Below, one piece after another: positions 41,826 to 50,694 of a stretch of 64,000 bases of DNA. The translations under genes were made by a program, and so were the position numbers. The stretch's first letter is position 1, and each line of letters opens with the position of its first letter. The notes beneath the pieces were generated by a model. The model was not told the DNA's origin. It searched no databases and saw only the letters and a list, made by a program, of their open reading frames with translations. Origin of the DNA: Lachnospiraceae bacterium (GTDB lineage Bacteria; Bacillota; Clostridia; Lachnospirales; Lachnospiraceae); assembly GCA_017936785.1 (NCBI GenBank), contig JAGBEV010000013.1, positions 62,001 through 126,000 on the forward strand, given 5' to 3'.

Positions 41826-42906
41826 TTATAATGTTTCCGCATTATTGGCAAATAAGGCATTGAACCAGAATGACAGCAAATTAACCACTGCGTCGGAAAG
41901 ATTATCTACAGGTTACAAGATCAATCATGCCAAGGATAATCCTTCAGGTCTGGCGATCGCAAAAAGAATGAATTTACAGCTCAGAGGATTGAGCAATGCG
42001 TCCCAGAACGCATCTGACGGAGTTTCCATTGTACAGACTGCAGAAGGTGCTTTACAGGAAATGCAGTCCATGGTCCAGCGTATTAACGAACTGGCAATAC
42101 AGGCTACAAACGGGACCAATTCCGATAAAGAACGGGAAATGATCCAGATGGAAGTAGACCAGTTAAAGGAAGAAATTGAGAGGATCGCCAAGGATACGGA
42201 ATTTAACGGACAAAAACTGTTAAACGGGGATTGTGATTTGAAAGGATTTTCTGACACACCGGGAGTTAAGGTAACCTATTATTCTGATGAAGTTCCCTTA
42301 GGAAAATATGTGATTTCATCAATTAACCCCAGATATGATGCAGACGGGAATCTGCAGGATGGCTCCGTTTCGGTTAATTCTCCTGCTGATGCAAAAATTT
42401 CTTATAGGGGCGATCAGGTAACGGTAACAGGCAGCAACAGTTTTGAAATCACTTTTTCAATAGAGAAAAATGCAACCTTTACCGGAGCTGTTACTTTGGA
42501 TTTAACAGGCATTGGAGCTATGAGAATGCAGATCGGCGCCAATGAAGGAGAGGTAATGGAAATCCGTATTCCTACGGTTTCCCTGAAAACGCTGGGATTG
42601 GATAAAGCAGACCTTTCCACCAAGGATGGTTCCAGAAAAGCGATTACCCTGGCAACAGATGCGATTTCAAAGATTTCTACGATCCGTGCCCGTTTAGGCG
42701 CATACCAGAACCGTCTGGAGCATACAGCTGACAGTCTGGATGTCACCCATGAAAATGTTACCGGAGCATATTCCCGTATGATGGATACGGATATGGCAGA
42801 GGAAATGACGGAGTATACCAACCTTCAGGTACTGACTCAGGCAGGAACATCCATGTTAGCTCAGGCAAACGAAAGACCTCAGCAGGTTTTACAGTTATTA
42901 CAGTAG
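41815..42906 (+). CDS. Flagellin
   Basis: This 363-residue filament protein has conserved D0/D1 ends: VNYNVSALLANKALNQND at the start, then RLSTGYKINHAKDNPSGLA and GVSIVQTAEGAL, and at the end RLGAYQNRLEHTADSL and LVQ-type closing residues (QVLQLLQ). The middle 130-270 is the variable, surface-exposed part. It overlaps the DUF6240 gene by eleven bases, with AGGAGG inside that gene, so the two are translationally coupled, and fliS follows after ten bases. No basal-body genes are in the window. Confidence 0.95.
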   Translation: MRVNYNVSALLANKALNQNDSKLTTASERLSTGYKINHAKDNPSGLAIAKRMNLQLRGLSNASQNASDGVSIVQTAEGALQEMQSMVQRINELAIQATNGTNSDKEREMIQMEVDQLKEEIERIAKDTEFNGQKLLNGDCDLKGFSDTPGVKVTYYSDEVPLGKYVISSINPRYDADGNLQDGSVSVNSPADAKISYRGDQVTVTGSNSFEITFSIEKNATFTGAVTLDLTGIGAMRMQIGANEGEVMEIRIPTVSLKTLGLDKADLSTKDGSRKAITLATDAISKISTIRARLGAYQNRLEHTADSLDVTHENVTGAYSRMMDTDMAEEMTEYTNLQVLTQAGTSMLAQANERPQQVLQLLQ

Positions 42907-42915
42907 GTATAGAAT

Positions 42916-43392
42916 ATGAAGAATGAGTTAAAACAGCAATTTGCCCTCAGGATCACCCAGGCAAATAAAACAGAGCTGGTGGTCATTTTATATGAAATGT
43001 TTTTGACATATATCAGAGATGCAAAAGCTGATCTGAAGGAACAGGACACAAAAACCTTTCGCTTGAATATCCAGCGTGCAAGGGGATGTCTCAAAGAGCT
43101 CATGGGCTCCTTAAATTATGATTATGAGCCTGCCCCTTCTTTATTAAAGCTGTATATTTATGTGAGTAAGCTGTTGGTAACCGCAGACCTGCACAGTGAG
43201 GAAAAGGCACTTGATGAAGCGGAAAAGATCATGGAGAAGCTTCATGACGCATATGAAACCATCAGTAAAGAGGATCACAGCAGTCCGGTCATGGGGAATA
43301 CACAGACCCTTTATGCAGGGCTGACCTATTCCAAAAATGATCTCACAGTCAATTTAGATGAAGGAAGAGGAAGCAGGGGCTTCTTCGCATAA
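42916..43392 (+). CDS. fliS: Flagellar export chaperone FliS
   Basis: This 158-residue helical chaperone binds the flagellin C-terminus in the cytoplasm and stops premature polymerisation. ANKTELVVILYEMFLTYIRDA near the start and LMGSLNYDYEPAPSLLKLYIY in the middle are the usual FliS signatures. It directly follows flagellin, its client. Its last 39 bases overlap the convergent DUF2508 gene, inside which its terminator lies. Confidence 0.93.
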   Translation: MKNELKQQFALRITQANKTELVVILYEMFLTYIRDAKADLKEQDTKTFRLNIQRARGCLKELMGSLNYDYEPAPSLLKLYIYVSKLLVTADLHSEEKALDEAEKIMEKLHDAYETISKEDHSSPVMGNTQTLYAGLTYSKNDLTVNLDEGRGSRGFFA

Positions 43393-43662
43393 AGACTCAG
43401 CTATTTCAGGAGCAGGCGGTAAATCTAATTTATCTGCCTGCTCTTTTAAATATTTATAACGCTTTAAAACAGCATTCACTTCATAAATGTAGCAATCGAT
43501 CAGGTCAGGATCGGTCACATTATCAAAATTGGAATATGCTGCCTCCATAGCCTGTTTTGTTTTCTCCATATCCTGCATCAGGCGCTGGCGCTGCATTTCA
43601 CGATAGACCGATTCATCAGGTTCTTTTTTGGCTGCCCGGAAGGGTTTGATAAAAAGTTTCAT
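43354..43662 (-). CDS. DUF2508 (YaaL-like) family protein
   Basis: This 102-residue charged helical protein is read from ATG 43662 after GGAGGT. Its centre, KTKQAMEAAYSNFDNVTDPDLIDCYIYEVNAVLKRY, matches the DUF2508 family (YaaL of Bacillus). A longer frame starting at 43779 has no binding site. In Bacillus yaaL sits next to bofA; here the bofA-like gene is next to it but divergent. Function is unknown. The convergent overlap with fliS is unusual. Confidence 0.85.
   Translation of the reverse strand: MKLFIKPFRAAKKEPDESVYREMQRQRLMQDMEKTKQAMEAAYSNFDNVTDPDLIDCYIYEVNAVLKRYKYLKEQADKLDLPPAPEIAESLCEEAPASSSFI
43410..43447 (+). terminator. Terminator of the flagellin-fliS operon, inside the DUF2508 coding end
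   Basis: GAGCAGGC at 43410-43417 pairs with GCCTGCTC at 43436-43443, with GGTAAAT/ATTTATC extending the stem inward, then TTTT. It lies 18 bases after the fliS stop and within the reverse-strand DUF2508 gene. Confidence 0.8.
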
Positions 43663-43815
43663 TGGCACCTCCATAATCATATAATCCAGTATTCCCGAAA
43701 GAAAATGAAAAAATACATCCGCATATATTATTGTATGTTTTCGGAATGAAATAATGCAGGTACACATATAATTTAGCAAGAGAAATCAGTAAAACTGCCG
43801 GGGAATAAAAAGACC

Positions 43816-44124
43816 ATGAATGAGATAAAATTGTGGATCATGCAGAATTTCGGAATGGGAGAAGGAGAGATCATGGGAGCCATCATTATCATGGTGGTCT
43901 GTATCCTGGTCTGCCTGATCAGTTATATGAAAAGAAAAATGGCATTTTTAACAGGGTGTCTGATCCGTATGGGAGCCGGGGCAGGACTGATCTGTCTTGC
44001 AAATTATGTATTACAGGCAAACGGAATTTCCCTTTGTGTGGGGGTAGGTCCCATCAGTCTATTGACAAGCGCAATCCTGGGAATTCCGGGGGTTTGCATG
44101 CTTTATGGCATCCTTTTGATCTAA
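43816..44124 (+). CDS. BofA-family membrane protein (pro-sigma-K processing inhibitor type)
   Basis: This 102-residue protein has two or three membrane helices (IMGAIIIMVVCILVCLISY, then a C-terminal SLLTSAILGIPGVCMLYGILLI). GPISLLTSAILGIPGVCMLYG is the BofA C-terminal signature. In sporulating Bacillus BofA holds back the SpoIVFB protease; many Clostridia carry homologs even without a clear sporulation role. Its divergent neighbour is the YaaL-like gene, supporting the identity by conserved pairing. Confidence 0.88.
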   Translation: MNEIKLWIMQNFGMGEGEIMGAIIIMVVCILVCLISYMKRKMAFLTGCLIRMGAGAGLICLANYVLQANGISLCVGVGPISLLTSAILGIPGVCMLYGILLI

Positions 44125-44170
44125 AAAAATATACAAGTTTCACAAAAAAATTTTTTTGAAGAAAAAAGTA

Positions 44171-44199
44171 TTTACAGGTCAAAAATCCTGTACTATAAT
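44171..44199 (+). promoter_or_regulatory. Sigma-A promoter of the Tad pilus locus
   Basis: TTTACA at 44171-44176 and TATAAT at 44194-44199 with a 17-base spacer, 80 bases ahead of the first Tad gene. Confidence 0.8.
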
Positions 44200-44208
44200 C
44201 CATTTTAC

Positions 44209-44252
44209 AAACAAATCTTAAGTCCGGGTCGGACAGGTTTTCCAATTTGTTT
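44209..44252 (+). other. Structured 5' leader of the Tad transcript
   Basis: AAACAAAT at 44209-44216 can pair with ATTTGTTT at 44245-44252, enclosing a GTCCG-GGT-CGGAC hairpin at 44222-44234. There is no U tract. It matches no riboswitch class that I recognise. Confidence 0.4.
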
Positions 44253-44280
44253 CAAAACTTAATAGGAGAGTTTAAGAAGT

Positions 44281-44721
44281 ATGTTATTTTTGTATGGCAT
44301 ACTGGCAGCAGCCCTTTTTATGGACTTTTATAGGTGTCGTATTCCCAATGGGCTTATCTTAGCGGGATATCTGACAGGATTTGCCTATTGTCTCTATACC
44401 GGAGCTTTGTGGCATATTTCTCTTTTGGATAGTCTTTTCATTTTCATTCTGTTATGCCCGCTGTATATGATAGGTGCCTTTGGAGGCGGCGATGTCAAGC
44501 TGTTTATGGTCATGGCGGTATTTCTGGGGCTTGAAAATACCGTAAATATCATGATCACATCCATTATGGCAGGAGCTGTCTGTTCGGTATTCAAAATTAT
44601 TTTTATGTTTTTTCAAAAGAAAAAGCAATCTTTATCACATCTTTATATTCATTTTTCTTTACCAATAGTCATTGGAACAATTCTCGTACAACATGGAGGA
44701 ATTATATGGATCACATTTTAG
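44281..44721 (+). CDS. tadV: Prepilin peptidase (TadV/CpaA type)
   Basis: This 146-residue A24 aspartic protease of the membrane cleaves the Flp prepilin leader. The two catalytic aspartates are in MDFYRCRIPNGLI (about residue 15) and IGAFGGGDVKLF (about residue 67). It has four or five helices and the short size of TadV. It is the first gene of the Tad locus and overlaps tadZ by sixteen bases. A second A24-like protein lies at 51656. Confidence 0.92.
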   Translation: MLFLYGILAAALFMDFYRCRIPNGLILAGYLTGFAYCLYTGALWHISLLDSLFIFILLCPLYMIGAFGGGDVKLFMVMAVFLGLENTVNIMITSIMAGAVCSVFKIIFMFFQKKKQSLSHLYIHFSLPIVIGTILVQHGGIIWITF

Positions 44722-45728
44722 CAATTTTTGACTCTGAAAAAAGTTATGTAAAAAAGCTGGCGGCATTTTTGGAAAGCCGCACTCAGATACCCTTTTGTAT
44801 TCTGGCATTTGATAATTTGGAAAAATTGGTTCATTTCTTTTCGGACAGCAGGGCAGCCGTACTTTTAGTCAATGAAAAGGAATGGCAGCCTTCCATTGGG
44901 AATCTGGCAAATCAGGTTATTTTGCTTACAGAAGAGAGAAAGGGAGAAAAGCTGGAATCCGATCTGGGAGAATATGAACTGCCGGCAGTATGCAAATATC
45001 AATCGGCAGAAGCAATTGCCAAAAAGGTACTTGGTATTTGCGCTGTAGTCAGGACACCTATTTTATCCCTGTATCCGGAAGAATGTCCGCAAAAAACAAA
45101 AGCTGAGATCATAGGAGTCTATACTCCCGTAGGGCGCAGCCTGCAGACCTCCTTTGCCATGGTTTACAGCCGCCTCAGGGCAAAAAGAAAGAAAACCCTG
45201 TATTTGAATTTTGAGGTTTTCTCCGGTTTCGGAGCATGGTTTGAAAGAGAGTATGGAACGGATCTGATGGATTTGATGTACTTTTTGGACGGTCCCAGAG
45301 ATAAGTTTTTGCTAAAGCTGGCGGGGATGACTGAAAAATTCGGAGGTTTTGACTATGTACCGCCTGCTATTTCCTATGAAGATTTCATGGTCGTAAAGGC
45401 AGAAGACTGGGTACGGCTGATCAAAACCATCAGGGAAGAAAGCGATTATGAAGTTATTGTTTTGGATCTGGGATCACAGGTCCAGGGATTGTTTGATATC
45501 CTTTCCTTATGCAGTAAGGTCTACACCATTACAAAACCCGATGGCATTGCATTGGCAAAGGTAACTGCCTTTGAGGAGGCGCTGAAAATGTCACAAAAAG
45601 AAGAAATTCTGCATAAAATAGTGAAATGCCGTCTTCCTGTATTTAAAGAGATCCCACAAAAGGCACAGGAGCTGGGTTACAGCCAATTGGCGGATTATAT
45701 GAAAAATAAGCTGGGAGAGGTGTTCTAA
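44706..45728 (+). CDS. tadZ: TadZ/CpaE-like pilus localisation ATPase, degenerate P-loop
   Basis: In this 340-residue protein, an N-terminal receiver-like domain (about 1-120: HILAIFDSEKSYVKKLAAFL) precedes a MinD/ParA-type fold (IIGVYTPVGRSLQTSFAMV, then YEVIVLDLGSQVQGLFDIL and KVYTITKPDGIAL). The position of the Walker A lysine motif reads TPVGRSLQTS, not GGVGKT, so it probably does not hydrolyse ATP normally; atypical P-loops are known in TadZ. It should place the pilus machine at its site in the cell. Confidence 0.85.
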   Translation: MDHILAIFDSEKSYVKKLAAFLESRTQIPFCILAFDNLEKLVHFFSDSRAAVLLVNEKEWQPSIGNLANQVILLTEERKGEKLESDLGEYELPAVCKYQSAEAIAKKVLGICAVVRTPILSLYPEECPQKTKAEIIGVYTPVGRSLQTSFAMVYSRLRAKRKKTLYLNFEVFSGFGAWFEREYGTDLMDLMYFLDGPRDKFLLKLAGMTEKFGGFDYVPPAISYEDFMVVKAEDWVRLIKTIREESDYEVIVLDLGSQVQGLFDILSLCSKVYTITKPDGIALAKVTAFEEALKMSQKEEILHKIVKCRLPVFKEIPQKAQELGYSQLADYMKNKLGEVF

Positions 45729-46955
45729 ATGAAAGACTATGAAGAAATAAGGGCGGAAATCCGCAGGGAATTACTGGAGAGGATCGATTATACCCGGGAT
45801 ATGACAGATGGCGAAATCGTAGAAATGATAGATGAGCAGGTGTTAAGTGCCGGGCGAAAATATTTTTTGACTTTACAGCAAAAGAACAAATTAAAAAAAG
45901 AATTGTTTGCATCCATTCGTCAATTGGATGTTCTGGAGGAATTTCTCTCGGATAACACGGTTACGGAGATCATGGTAAACGGACCGGATTGTATCTTTAT
46001 AGAAAGAGCAGGACGGCTCATGAAAGAAGATGTACATTTTGAATCGGAAGAAAAGCTTTCAGATGTGATCCAGCAGATCGTGGCAAAGGTCAACCGGGTG
46101 GTAAATGAAGCGTCTCCTATTGTAGATGCCCGGTTATCCGGCGGTGCCAGAGTCAATGTGGTGATGCCGCCTATCGCTTTAAACGGGCCGATCCTGACGA
46201 TCCGCCGCTTTCCGGACCGGCCTATGGGAGTGGAGGATTTATATCGATATGATTCTATTTCCAAAGAAGCCATGGAATTTCTTCAAAAGCTTATCAAAGC
46301 CCGCTTTAATATTTTCATCAGTGGAGGCACGGGCAGCGGAAAAACAACATTTCTGAACATATTATCAAACTTCATTCCCAAAGAAGAAAGAATCATTACC
46401 ATTGAGGATAATGCAGAATTGCAGATTCAGAATATTCCCAATCTGGTCCGTCTGGAAACAAGAAATGCAAATGTGGAAGGATGCAAACCTATTGCCATAC
46501 GGGATCTGATCAAGGCAGCCCTTCGCATGAGACCGGACCGGATCATAGTGGGAGAGGTTCGTTCAGAAGAAGCCATAGATCTGCTCATGGCAATGAATAC
46601 AGGACATGACGGGTCCCTGTCAACAGGACATGCAAATAGTGCCAGGGATATGCTCAGCCGTTTGGAAACCATGGTATTGATGGGTATGGAAATGCCTTTA
46701 GATGCCATTAGAAGACAGATTGCATCAGCAGTGGATATCATTGTCCATTTGGGAAGGCTAAGGGATCATAGCAGAAAAGTATTGGAAATTGTGGAGGTGA
46801 CAGGTTATGTGGATGGAGAGATTGTTCTTTCACCTCTGTACGCTTTCATGGAAAACGGCAGTAATGAAAAAGGGCAGGTCCAGGGAAGTCTTGAAAGAAA
46901 GCAGCCTTTAACACATCAGGAAAAATTAAGAAGTGCAGGGATAGAGCTCATATGA
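45729..46955 (+). CDS. tadA: TadA/CpaF secretion ATPase
   Basis: This 408-residue hexameric motor ATPase powers pilus assembly. Markers: FLSDNTVTEIMVNGPDCIFIE in the N-terminal domain, Walker A ISGGTGSGKTTFLN (about residues 195-208), ITIEDNAELQI, RMRPDRIIVGEVR (Walker B, about 271-283) and TGHDGSLSTGHANS. All catalytic motifs are intact. It starts one base after the tadZ stop and overlaps tadB by four bases. Confidence 0.96.
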   Translation: MKDYEEIRAEIRRELLERIDYTRDMTDGEIVEMIDEQVLSAGRKYFLTLQQKNKLKKELFASIRQLDVLEEFLSDNTVTEIMVNGPDCIFIERAGRLMKEDVHFESEEKLSDVIQQIVAKVNRVVNEASPIVDARLSGGARVNVVMPPIALNGPILTIRRFPDRPMGVEDLYRYDSISKEAMEFLQKLIKARFNIFISGGTGSGKTTFLNILSNFIPKEERIITIEDNAELQIQNIPNLVRLETRNANVEGCKPIAIRDLIKAALRMRPDRIIVGEVRSEEAIDLLMAMNTGHDGSLSTGHANSARDMLSRLETMVLMGMEMPLDAIRRQIASAVDIIVHLGRLRDHSRKVLEIVEVTGYVDGEIVLSPLYAFMENGSNEKGQVQGSLERKQPLTHQEKLRSAGIELI

Positions 46956-47692
46956 AAAAAGGAAATGAAATCATTTGCTGTTCCTCAAAAGAAAAGGTCA
47001 GGATTTTTCTGAAAGGAATAGTGCTGTTATCTGCTGTAGGTATTTTATTTTATAATTCCTGGATCAGCATATTGATCGGAAGTCCCATTTTGATTTTATA
47101 TTATAGGTTTGAATACCGGAAGCTGGTAAAGAAAAAAACAGAGGAATTGACTGATCACTTTAAAGAAGCATTATTGAGCATACTTTCTGCGCTGAAAGCC
47201 GGATATTCAGTGGAAAATGCTTTTGTAGAAGCATACCGGGACCTGGAATACCGGTTTGGAGCTGAAAAGGTAATGGTAAAGGAACTTCTGTTTATCAACA
47301 GACAGGTTAAAAATAATATTCCCATAGAAAGACTCATAGAAGATTTTGGACAGAAAAGCGGTTCTGCCGATATTAAAGATTTTGCACATATTTTTAGAAT
47401 TGCCAAAAAGAGCGGAGGGGATATGGGCAAAATTATGGATAGGACCATTTCTATTATTTCCAGAAGGATGGAAATGCAGGAGGAAATCCGTATGATGGTG
47501 ACAGCCAAGAAATATGAGCAGCAGATCATGAACTTTGTTCCCCTGGGAATTATCCTTTATATCCGGGTCACCAATCAGGGATATTTTGATCCGTTGTATC
47601 ATAATCCTGCCGGAATCGTGATTGTAACAGCTGCCCTGGCTGTTTATCTGGGAGCATATTATCTGTCGGAAAGAATTCTGGAAATTGCATAA
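46952..47692 (+). CDS. tadB: TadB pilus assembly platform protein
   Basis: This 246-residue membrane protein has two helices at the start, a central type II secretion F domain (ALLSILSALKAGYSVENAF, then DFAHIFRIAKKSGGDM and TISIISRRMEMQEEI) and two C-terminal helices. It forms the inner-membrane platform with TadC, on which TadA acts. The ATGA overlap with tadA supports a single operon. Confidence 0.92.
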   Translation: MKKGNEIICCSSKEKVRIFLKGIVLLSAVGILFYNSWISILIGSPILILYYRFEYRKLVKKKTEELTDHFKEALLSILSALKAGYSVENAFVEAYRDLEYRFGAEKVMVKELLFINRQVKNNIPIERLIEDFGQKSGSADIKDFAHIFRIAKKSGGDMGKIMDRTISIISRRMEMQEEIRMMVTAKKYEQQIMNFVPLGIILYIRVTNQGYFDPLYHNPAGIVIVTAALAVYLGAYYLSERILEIA

Positions 47693-47723
47693 AAAGCTGT
47701 GCAAAAAGAGAAGGGAGGCATTT

Positions 47724-49016
47724 ATGAATCAAATCGTAAATCCTGTTATAAGGGACCGATTAAAGCGGCTCAATCCGGGCAGAGACGAAGAGCAATTGGT
47801 GCGGTCTTTTTATCAAAAAAAATTTAAGATTGCAGGTCTTGCCATAGGGGCTGGGATTATTTTAGGAGGTTTATTATTTGCTTCCGATCGTATAAACGGA
47901 AAAATATCCCAAGAGGGAGAAATTTTAAGAGAAGGCTATGAGGGTTCTGCAATGGAAATCCCTGCAACAGTTCATAGCAGCCGGTACGGGGAAGTAGATG
48001 TGGACATTGTTGTGGATCACCGCACTTATACCGGAGAAGAAATAGATAAGATTTTTGACCGGGCGGAAATATGGCTGGATCAGGTACTGCCCGGAGATAA
48101 TGAGAATATAGCATCTGTCAGAGATGATCTGGTGTTTCCGGCGTTCTATGAAGACACTGATATTGCAATCCAATATACCAGCAGTAACTATGGATTGATC
48201 AATGGAAACGGCGAAGTAAGAAATGAAGAATTGGATAAAGAAGAACAGGTTGTTATAAAAGTAGAATTTTCCTATGGAGATGCCATAAGGGAACGGGAAT
48301 ATGAAATAACGGTTTTTCCGCCCCTTCTGACCCAGACGGAAATGTTTAAAAAAACACTTATGGAAACTCTTTCCCATGAAAATATCCGTCAGAAAGAAAA
48401 TGAAGTATTTTTACTGCCGGATCAGGTTGGAGAGGAAAATATCGTTTTTCAGGAAAAAAGGGATAAGAGGTTTTTGTATGTGATTTGTTTAGGCATACTA
48501 TGCGCTGCGTTTCTTTATAAAGGCATGGATAGAGATCTGGACAAGCTTTATGAAAAGCGAAAACAGCGGCTGTTATTTTGTTATCCGGAATTTGTCAGCA
48601 AGCTGGCGCTGCTTACAGGAGCAGGCATGAGCGTTACCGGTGCAGTCAGACGCATTTATATGGATAAAAAAGATCAAAAAGAAGAGCCTTTGTATGAAGA
48701 GTTGGGAATCTTTATCAGGGAATTGGATAATGGGATATTGGAGGAGCGAGCTTTGGAAAATCTGGGAAAGAGAAGCGGTTTAATTCAGTACCGCAAGTTT
48801 TGTTCCCTGCTTTCCGCAAATATGAAAAAAGGTTCTGTCAATTTAAAAAATCTGTTGGAAGGGGAAGCGGAGGAAGCTTTTACGGATCATCAGATACAGA
48901 TCAGAAAACTGGGGGAAGAGGCAGGAACAAAGCTGCTGATTCCTATGGTAATGATGCTGGCAGTTGTTATGGTCATCATTATGGTGCCTGCATTTATGAC
49001 ATATCAGATATCTTAG
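47724..49016 (+). CDS. tadC: TadC-like pilus platform protein with an extracytoplasmic insert
   Basis: This 430-residue protein is read from ATG 47724 after AAGGGAGG. One helix at about residues 36-55 (IAGLAIGAGIILGGLLFAS) is followed by an outside domain of about 180 residues not found in ordinary TadC, then a helix near 250-270 and a secretion-F-like part (FVSKLALLTGAGMSVTGAVRRIY, then LGKRSGLIQYRKF) with a final helix LLIPMVMMLAVVMVIIMVPAF. The insert sequence (VHSSRYGEVDVDIVVDHRTY) has no family that I know. Confidence 0.82.
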   Translation: MNQIVNPVIRDRLKRLNPGRDEEQLVRSFYQKKFKIAGLAIGAGIILGGLLFASDRINGKISQEGEILREGYEGSAMEIPATVHSSRYGEVDVDIVVDHRTYTGEEIDKIFDRAEIWLDQVLPGDNENIASVRDDLVFPAFYEDTDIAIQYTSSNYGLINGNGEVRNEELDKEEQVVIKVEFSYGDAIREREYEITVFPPLLTQTEMFKKTLMETLSHENIRQKENEVFLLPDQVGEENIVFQEKRDKRFLYVICLGILCAAFLYKGMDRDLDKLYEKRKQRLLFCYPEFVSKLALLTGAGMSVTGAVRRIYMDKKDQKEEPLYEELGIFIRELDNGILEERALENLGKRSGLIQYRKFCSLLSANMKKGSVNLKNLLEGEAEEAFTDHQIQIRKLGEEAGTKLLIPMVMMLAVVMVIIMVPAFMTYQIS

Positions 49017-49033
49017 GAAAGGAGGAGAAGCTT

Positions 49034-49201
49034 ATGAAGTCAATAAAAAAATTTATTAAAGATGAAAGAGGCATCGGAACTGTAGAAATGATATTGATTC
49101 TGGTTGTCTTAATTGCTCTGGTCTTAATCTTTAAAGAACAAATGACAGATCTGGTAAACAGTATCTTTGAAAAGATCAGCAAGCAAAGCAGTAAAGTCTG
49201 A
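49034..49201 (+). CDS. flp: Flp-type prepilin
   Basis: This 55-residue major pilin is read from ATG 49034 after AGGAGAAG. The leader KSIKKFIKDERG ends with Gly13; cleavage before Ile14 leaves mature IGTVEM with Glu at position 5, the prepilin rule. The hydrophobic helix ILILVVLIALVLIF follows. It lies between the platform genes and the TadE/G-like genes, the usual position. It is short and easily missed. Confidence 0.88.
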   Translation: MKSIKKFIKDERGIGTVEMILILVVLIALVLIFKEQMTDLVNSIFEKISKQSSKV

Positions 49202-49239
49202 ACATGTTGGACATAAGCAGGTTCAACAAAGGAGGTATC

Positions 49240-50673
49240 ATGAAAGGATCAAAACAGGCTGAAGCATCCATCAGCATATATCTGGCATTGGTTTTTACTA
49301 TTATTTTGTCATTTATCCTGCTGATCATTGAAGGAGCAAGAGAAAATGCAATACGGATGAAAGCAGAGTGTGCCATGGACCTTTCCATGAGTTCTGTTTT
49401 TGCGGAGTATAACAGACAATTGCTGGAACAATATGATTTGTTTTTTATTGATACCTCCTATGGACAGCCGGGAGCTTCCCCGGAACGCATAGGAGAGCAT
49501 TTAAAAGCTTATCTGGAGGACAATTTTCAGACAGGAGAAGAAATGGGGATCATAAAGGATTTGTTGTCCCTGCAGGCAGAAGAGGTTAATATAATGGATT
49601 ATTCTTTGGCAAGCGATCAGGGAGGCGTTTTAATAAAACGGCAGGCGGTATCTTATATGAAGGATTTGTATGGGATTACTTATTTGGAGGAATTGCAGAG
49701 ACAACTGAATACCATTGAATCTGACAGCCTGTTTACAAGGGATATCACAGGAGAACGACTTGCCAATCAAAGTGCCATAGATAATTTTGAGATTCCGCCC
49801 AGACAGGTAGGGGAAGATCAGTGGGAGGAGGTTGAATTGAACAATCCCGCAGATGGGGTAAATGCGGCAAGGGGAGTTTTAGCCCTGGTCATTGATGGAG
49901 AAAGTCAATTGTCCACATCGGGAGTCAATTTGTCAAATTATATTTCCGCAAGAACATGTAACCAGGGAAACGGACTGGCGGGAAGGGACAAATTGGGCGT
50001 AGCTGATGAATTGATCTTTAATGAATATCTGATCCATAAATGCGGAAGCTACACAAATCCAAAGGAAACGGGAGCATTACAGTATCAATTAGAGTATATC
50101 CTGATAGGCGGGGATAAGGATGCGGAGAATTTAAAGGCTGTTGTGAACAGGCTGCTTTTATTAAGGGAAACGGCAAATGTGGTTTATCTGTTTTCAGACA
50201 GCGCTAAAGTAGCAGAAGCGGAGGCACTGGCATTAGCTGTTACTTCGGCAATAGCATTGCCGGAATTAGCGGAGCTGGTAAAGATTTCCCTGATCTTTGC
50301 CTGGGCATATGCGGAAAGTGTCTATGATGTAAGAATGCTTTTGCAGGGAGGAAAAATTCCTTTAATGAAGAATAATGAAACATGGCACTATAGTATTTCG
50401 GGAATGCTGGATTTTGCATCGGATACATCAGTTGATACGGAAAACAGCACAGGAATTTCCTATGAAGAATATTTGCGGGTTTTTCTTGCCATAGAAAATG
50501 TAGAAAATAAAACAAACCGTGCCATGGATATTATGGAAATGGATGTGCGCAAATGTCCGGGAAATACATATTTCCGGCTGGATACCTGTGTGGATTATAT
50601 ACAAGCAGAAGTGCTGACATCCAGCGGCTATGGATATAATCACAGCATTACAAGGTCTTATTACTATTATTGA
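49240..50673 (+). CDS. DUF5702/TadG-like pilus-associated protein
   Basis: This 477-residue protein is read from ATG 49240 after AGGAGG. It has a single N-terminal helix (ISIYLALVFTIILSFILLII), preceded by ASIS in the place of a prepilin-like start, then a large outside domain beginning ARENAIRMKAECAMDLSMSS and continuing FAEYNRQLLEQYDLFFIDTSYG, typical of the DUF5702 family of Gram-positive Tad loci. It may act as a minor pseudopilin or tip protein. Position and start pattern agree with the Tad operon. Confidence 0.85.
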   Translation: MKGSKQAEASISIYLALVFTIILSFILLIIEGARENAIRMKAECAMDLSMSSVFAEYNRQLLEQYDLFFIDTSYGQPGASPERIGEHLKAYLEDNFQTGEEMGIIKDLLSLQAEEVNIMDYSLASDQGGVLIKRQAVSYMKDLYGITYLEELQRQLNTIESDSLFTRDITGERLANQSAIDNFEIPPRQVGEDQWEEVELNNPADGVNAARGVLALVIDGESQLSTSGVNLSNYISARTCNQGNGLAGRDKLGVADELIFNEYLIHKCGSYTNPKETGALQYQLEYILIGGDKDAENLKAVVNRLLLLRETANVVYLFSDSAKVAEAEALALAVTSAIALPELAELVKISLIFAWAYAESVYDVRMLLQGGKIPLMKNNETWHYSISGMLDFASDTSVDTENSTGISYEEYLRVFLAIENVENKTNRAMDIMEMDVRKCPGNTYFRLDTCVDYIQAEVLTSSGYGYNHSITRSYYYY

Positions 50674-50694
50674 GCATAAAGGAGGTGACAGAAG

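Noticed and set aside
44222-44234. GTCCG/CGGAC hairpin as part of a c-di-GMP riboswitch
   Set aside because: None of the conserved bases of class I or II c-di-GMP aptamers is present.
48800-49033. Long upstream reading frame joined to the Flp pilin
   Set aside because: It overlaps tadC in another frame; the pilin has its own binding site and ATG at 49034 and a correct prepilin leader.
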